Assembly (NCBI GenBank): GCA_047626155.1
Contig: JBLHRR010000124.1
Coordinates: 1 to 16,978 of the forward strand
Length of the DNA: 16,978 bases
From: CALGLS01 sp047626155
GTDB lineage: Bacteria; Bacteroidota; Bacteroidia; Chitinophagales; Saprospiraceae
Direction of reading: 5' to 3'
Shown here: one piece after another, positions 13,838 to 16,978 of the stretch
Numbering within the stretch: the stretch's first letter is position 1
Layout of the letters: every line of letters begins with the position of its first letter
Made by a program: the position numbers and the translations under genes
Notes under the pieces: model-generated
Told to the model about the DNA's origin: nothing
What the model saw: the letters and a program-made list of their open reading frames with translations, nothing else
Databases searched by the model: none

Positions 13838-15043
13838 ATGAGATACCTAATGAAACCCCTATTCGTGCTGTGTAGTTTATTCTTTTTTAATTTGTCCTTA
13901 TCTGCTCGGCCTATTGTAAAATCCTCTATTTCCTTTTATATGGAAAAACTGGAAATAAACTATAGTCCGGAGATGATTATCGTAGATAAAAAAAGAAAGG
14001 TTGTATGCACGAAGAATAAATGCCTGGAAAAGTTTTATGCTAAAATGAAAGAGGGGCCGTATCAAGTGCTATTAAGAGACTTGATGAAGCATCGGGATGA
14101 TTTGCAACTTAATGATTGGTTGTATGCAAAGTTGGTGCGCAAAGCCGTAGATAAAGTTTATATAAATGATAAAGAGCTACATAAGGCCCTAGTTTGGTGG
14201 TTTTTATTAAACGAGTCCGGTTATGATTGCAGAATCACGGTTTCAGAATTAGTTCACGTATTTCTGTATGCGCCCACGAAGGAGAAGATGATTGATATGG
14301 CTTCTTTTAGCGAAGACGGTAAGAAATTTTACAATCTTACGGCGAAGATCTACAACGTGGATACAAGGATTGCTGTTTTCAATAAACCCAAATTCATAGC
14401 AAATCCAGAGGGAAAAAACTTTTCTTTTAGCTTGGAAAAGATGCCAAATCTGACACCGAATCCTGTCGCTAAAAAAATCACCTTTCAATATAAAGGAGAG
14501 CCTAAGGAAATAACAGTAAACGTGGATAAAGTGGTTCAGGAGATCTTAATCGATTATCCGAAATTTGATGAAATGGGTATGATGAATGCCAGCCTTTCTG
14601 CAACACTGGATGAGTCTCTTCGAACGGAGCTAGGCAAATTGATGGAAGGGAAATCGCAGAGAGAACAACTAGAAGTGTTGGCCAGCTTTACCCGCTCTGC
14701 CTTCAAATACAAATGGGATTGGGATGTATATGATAAAGAACAACCGATGTTTGCCGAACAGGTATTTCATAGCAAATACTCCGACCACGAAGATCGTTGC
14801 GCACTATATTTTTATCTTGTAAAAACAATGTTAGGTTTGCCCATGATCGTTATTACGCATTATAACAATAACATGACATTGGGAGTTGTTATGGATGAAA
14901 AAATGAAAAGATCTTTCAATTATAAAGGAAAAAACTTTACCATTTGCGACCCTACACATCCTACTTCAACAGGAGAGATCGGGAGGTATCCAAATGGAAT
15001 GACTAAGAATACGGCTTCTGTGTTGGGGGAGTATGGGATGTAA
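13838..15043 (+). CDS. Exported transglutaminase-like protein, probable catalytic His lost
   Basis: A 401-residue exported protein. Signal peptide 1-23 (…LSLSA|RP); Met5 (13850) is an alternative start. Residues ~30-260 are unassigned, including a Trp-rich helix (KALVWWFLLNESGYDC). The C-terminal ~130 residues look transglutaminase-like: helix REQLEVLASFTRSAFKYKWD, then EDRCALYFYLVKTMLGLPMIVI with candidate nucleophile Cys321, NNNMTLGVVM, and YKGKNFTICDPTHPT with Asp371. In related Bacteroidota proteins, as I recall, the residue before the hydrophobic strand is His (pattern H-[VM]-T-[IL]); here it is Asn345. The only nearby His is His341, four residues upstream. Either His341 takes over, or the protein is a non-catalytic member. 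It precedes two exported fibre-like genes on the same strand, but the gaps are long enough for separate promoters. Confidence 0.72.
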   Translation: MRYLMKPLFVLCSLFFFNLSLSARPIVKSSISFYMEKLEINYSPEMIIVDKKRKVVCTKNKCLEKFYAKMKEGPYQVLLRDLMKHRDDLQLNDWLYAKLVRKAVDKVYINDKELHKALVWWFLLNESGYDCRITVSELVHVFLYAPTKEKMIDMASFSEDGKKFYNLTAKIYNVDTRIAVFNKPKFIANPEGKNFSFSLEKMPNLTPNPVAKKITFQYKGEPKEITVNVDKVVQEILIDYPKFDEMGMMNASLSATLDESLRTELGKLMEGKSQREQLEVLASFTRSAFKYKWDWDVYDKEQPMFAEQVFHSKYSDHEDRCALYFYLVKTMLGLPMIVITHYNNNMTLGVVMDEKMKRSFNYKGKNFTICDPTHPTSTGEIGRYPNGMTKNTASVLGEYGM

Positions 15044-15301
15044 GGGTTATTAGACCTTGAGATGGCGAAATTTGAAGGACTAGTACATTTTGTAAGCGCA
15101 AAGGAAATCTGCTCTCTTTTCCATAGTCTATTCCTTTTTTTGCTTGTAGTTTAAAGAAGAATCTTATACCACTTTAACAAGGCAGAACGTATTTTTACAC
15201 ATATTTTATGTTTCATAATTTGTCAAAAATGAATGAACTGGCATAGTTTTTAAACAATATTTTAACGTAAGCCATGTTTTTAAAAAAAATACATAACAAC
15301 A

Positions 15302-15838
15302 ATGAAAAAAACCAATTTCATTGTATTAGTAACCCTTCTGTCAGCCCTTTGTCTGTCTGAGCTAAATGCACAGGTAGGTATAGGTACCGAAGATCCTACT
15401 AATACATTACACGTAAAACCATTGGACCCAAACGAGGATCCTTTTAGAATTGAAAACTTGAATAATATAATGCAGGGAGATTCTACTTTATTGGTAGTAG
15501 ATCCGGCAACAGGGATCGTTCGGTATTTCCATATCGATAGTTTGTTGGCTTTGATGTCAACTTATATTGACCCTGATGACGATCCAACCAATGAAATTCA
15601 GAATGCCCTGGAAGTGCCGATTGTTCCAAACTTAGATTTGGATAACAATGGAATCCCGGAGCAGAATTTACATCAGGCTATTTTTGTGCTTGGAAACAAA
15701 TTGGCAAAGGGAACCTACAAATCGATAGGAGATGCCAGGAATGCAGGGTTGATAAACGGAGATTCTTTTTGGGCAGACCCTAAAGGTCTTTTCGGATGCA
15801 GCGGTTGTATAATAACCTTACATCCCGGAATGGACTAA
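15302..15838 (+). CDS. Exported VGIGT-headed fibre-like protein
   Basis: A 178-residue exported protein: signal peptide 1-23 (cleavage after NA, before QVGIG). The mature N-terminus VGIGTEDPTNTLHVKP is the head motif found at the start of many Bacteroidota tail-fibre-like and S74-peptidase-type surface proteins; this one is much shorter than those. The middle contains STLLVVDPATGIVRYFHID and a DPDDDPTNEIQ segment. The C-terminus GDARNAGLINGDSFWADPKG then GLFGCSGCIITLHPG resembles the short Ala/Gly-rich closing module of fibre-like proteins, but with a Cys-x-x-Cys. Role: probably a structural surface or secreted protein; function unknown. A perfect terminator follows 31 bp after the stop codon. 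Confidence 0.75.
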   Translation: MKKTNFIVLVTLLSALCLSELNAQVGIGTEDPTNTLHVKPLDPNEDPFRIENLNNIMQGDSTLLVVDPATGIVRYFHIDSLLALMSTYIDPDDDPTNEIQNALEVPIVPNLDLDNNGIPEQNLHQAIFVLGNKLAKGTYKSIGDARNAGLINGDSFWADPKGLFGCSGCIITLHPGMD

Positions 15839-15868
15839 GTCCGATTTTAAGTATTTCCAAAAAACATT

Positions 15869-15907
15869 ATATACCTAATGCTCAAAAGAGTATTAGGTAT
15901 ATTTTTT
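15869..15907 (+). terminator. Rho-independent terminator of the VGIGT gene
   Basis: ATATACCTAATGCTC (15869-15883) pairs with GAGTATTAGGTATAT (15888-15902) over 15 bp, with one G-U pair, closing an AAAA loop. A run of T through 15907 follows. Confidence 0.93.
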
Positions 15908-15944
15908 GTCTATAGAGAATCGACTTAGGAGCGGCGGAGAGAAA

Positions 15945-15959
15945 GCCCCCTTCAGGGGC
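15945..15959. other. GC-rich mini-hairpin
   Basis: GCCCC pairs with GGGGC around a 5-nt loop in a locally G/C-rich patch (about 15930-15975) within otherwise AT-rich DNA. GCCCCCTTCAGGGG-type hairpins are frequent between Bacteroidota genes. It may be an intergenic repeat or part of the leader of the next gene. Confidence 0.45.
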
Positions 15960-16026
15960 AGTGCAAGCACCTCCACAATTAAATTTATATAATGTTTTTA
16001 AAACATAAATTAACTAAACCTTTTAA

Positions 16027-16917
16027 ATGTCAAGTACGATGAGAAACAAATTATTAAATCAAGCTATGAAAAAAAAATTACGCCTGGCTGTCGCTATATT
16101 AACTATAGTGGGAGGTAGTTCTTTATTTGTACAGAACGCCCTTGTTGCACAGAACACCCTTGAGGGTGGTGGTGGTGTAATCCACTTAAATGGAAATCCG
16201 AATCTGAATGCGTCCTTAGTTGACGTGAGTATTAATGAAGCGCATGTTGCTCTAGATACACTAGGCATGATTGTCTACTTCTATGATGCTACTGGAGCAG
16301 CTTATGATGTAGCTGCCCCTCTTGTACCGGGTACACAATGGCTTGCAGTAGATGTTAATGCTGCGAATACTACAGTATCTGGAGCTGGTGATATCAGCGT
16401 AACCCTAACGGGGGCAGATTATGAGGTATCTTTTTCAGAAACGCATACTACACTTACCTGGAATGCTGCAACAAATGAGTTGACTTATAACAGTGAGGAT
16501 GGAGCCCCTACGGTTCTTGACTTAAGTGGTTCGGTTGATTTCGATGATTCGAACAGTATTAATGTAGCTGGTGGTACTGGTACCGCTGCAGATCCATACA
16601 GTTTTATTATAGATGGATCAGACACTGCTACAGTTGGTGAGATGCCAGTTTCTGATGGAGCAGGAGGTTTGACTTGGGAAACTGTTGTGCAGAGTGCCAC
16701 CTTTCTCGCTACCGGTGAATTACAATTGACACTAACAGACGGTTCATTTGTAAACGTGGATATGACAAATGTTCCTACAGTATCAGATATGGCAGACTTA
16801 AATGCAAAAGCTGCTGCTGTAGCTGCCACTGGTGGAATCGCGAAGGCTGCGGTTAAGAATACATTCGGTATGCCGGCGACAGCTAATGGTGCGGTATTGT
16901 TCCTTATTCAGAACTAG
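16027..16917 (+). CDS. Exported repetitive fibre/adhesin-like protein
   Basis: A 296-residue exported protein rich in Ala, Thr, Gly and Asp. The signal peptide most likely starts at Met14 (MKKKLRLAVAILTIVGG…; ATG 16066) with cleavage after A41, before QNTLEGGGG; starting at 16027 adds 13 polar residues. The mature part contains beta-rich modules common in Bacteroidota fibre-like proteins: HTTLTWNAATNELTYNSEDG, then VLDLSGSVDF and LQLTLTDGSFVNVDM. The C-terminus (NAKAAAVAATGGIAKAAVKN, then TFGMPATANGAVLFLIQN) is an Ala/Gly module that matches the closing part of the 15302 protein in layout. A structural surface role is inferred. AT-rich palindromic leader DNA precedes it, and a hairpin follows. 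Confidence 0.75.
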   Translation: MSSTMRNKLLNQAMKKKLRLAVAILTIVGGSSLFVQNALVAQNTLEGGGGVIHLNGNPNLNASLVDVSINEAHVALDTLGMIVYFYDATGAAYDVAAPLVPGTQWLAVDVNAANTTVSGAGDISVTLTGADYEVSFSETHTTLTWNAATNELTYNSEDGAPTVLDLSGSVDFDDSNSINVAGGTGTAADPYSFIIDGSDTATVGEMPVSDGAGGLTWETVVQSATFLATGELQLTLTDGSFVNVDMTNVPTVSDMADLNAKAAAVAATGGIAKAAVKNTFGMPATANGAVLFLIQN

Positions 16918-16952
16918 TTTGAGCTAATTCTAATTAGGATATTGAAAGTTTT

Positions 16953-16978
16953 CGAAGCGTACACCAATGTATGCTTCG
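16953..16978 (+). terminator. Terminator hairpin at the window edge
   Basis: CGAAGCGTACA (16953-16963) pairs with TGTATGCTTCG (16968-16978) over 11 bp with one G-U pair and a CCAA loop, 35 bp after the stop codon of the fibre-like gene. The window ends at the stem, so the expected T run cannot be seen. Confidence 0.75.

Overview
The window reads as a chromosomal segment of a free-living Bacteroidota, possibly a marine Saprospira/Lewinella-type bacterium; the lineage below phylum is an inference. The phylum call rests on several things. There is a TAnnTTTG promoter element upstream of the helicase, and starts are AT-rich and lack clear Shine-Dalgarno sites. Lipoproteins and secreted proteins of Bacteroidota type are present: an Fib_succ_major (FISUMP) lipoprotein, a Bacteroidota-type Fn3-like secreted protein, and VGIGT-headed fibre-like proteins. 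An ECF sigma gene is overlapped by a membrane protein carrying a C-terminal outer-membrane-type barrel. No tRNA, rRNA, CRISPR array, transposase or phage gene was seen.

Layout. At 77-1302 a FISUMP lipoprotein and a DinB-like protein converge with overlapping stop codons. At 1498-1838 lies a decayed, frameshifted gene remnant whose last ~60 residues resemble the barrel end of the intact gene at 11446-12933. At 1864-5068 are a cupin_5 protein, a YheT-type hydrolase (apparent TTG start) and a DbpA-like DEAD-box helicase with motif II DEYD, all on +. At 5069-5652 is a gene-free stretch with hairpin repeats and a strong terminator. At 5653-8824, on -, are a lipoprotein with two RskA-C-terminal-like repeats, a patatin-like lipase and an SMP-30/gluconolactonase-type lipoprotein. 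At 9036-10795, on +, are a pentapeptide-repeat protein and a secreted Fn3-like protein. At 10899-13320 is the ECF sigma / putative anti-sigma-barrel pair followed by a small protein with a possible GrpE-like C-terminal half. At 13838-16917 are three exported proteins: a transglutaminase-like protein with an apparent catalytic His-to-Asn change and two fibre-like proteins, with terminators after the latter two.

Most genes look like independent housekeeping or accessory functions. The clearest functional unit is the sigma/anti-sigma-barrel pair, whose reading frames overlap by 8 nt and are presumably translationally coupled. The SMP-30 and patatin genes are probably one transcription unit interrupted by a hairpin repeat.

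The most interesting non-coding signal is a family of four ~60-120 bp palindromic elements at 7754-7821, 8895-9017, 9633-9690 and 13377-13441. They share arms like GGTAGATCAGGG and a conserved, non-palindromic centre like CAACTTACGTTAG, and occur in both orientations. They look like a REP/MITE-type interspersed repeat. A second, unrelated 127-bp hairpin element lies at 5324-5450. All family assignments are by eye from the sequence; no database search was possible.
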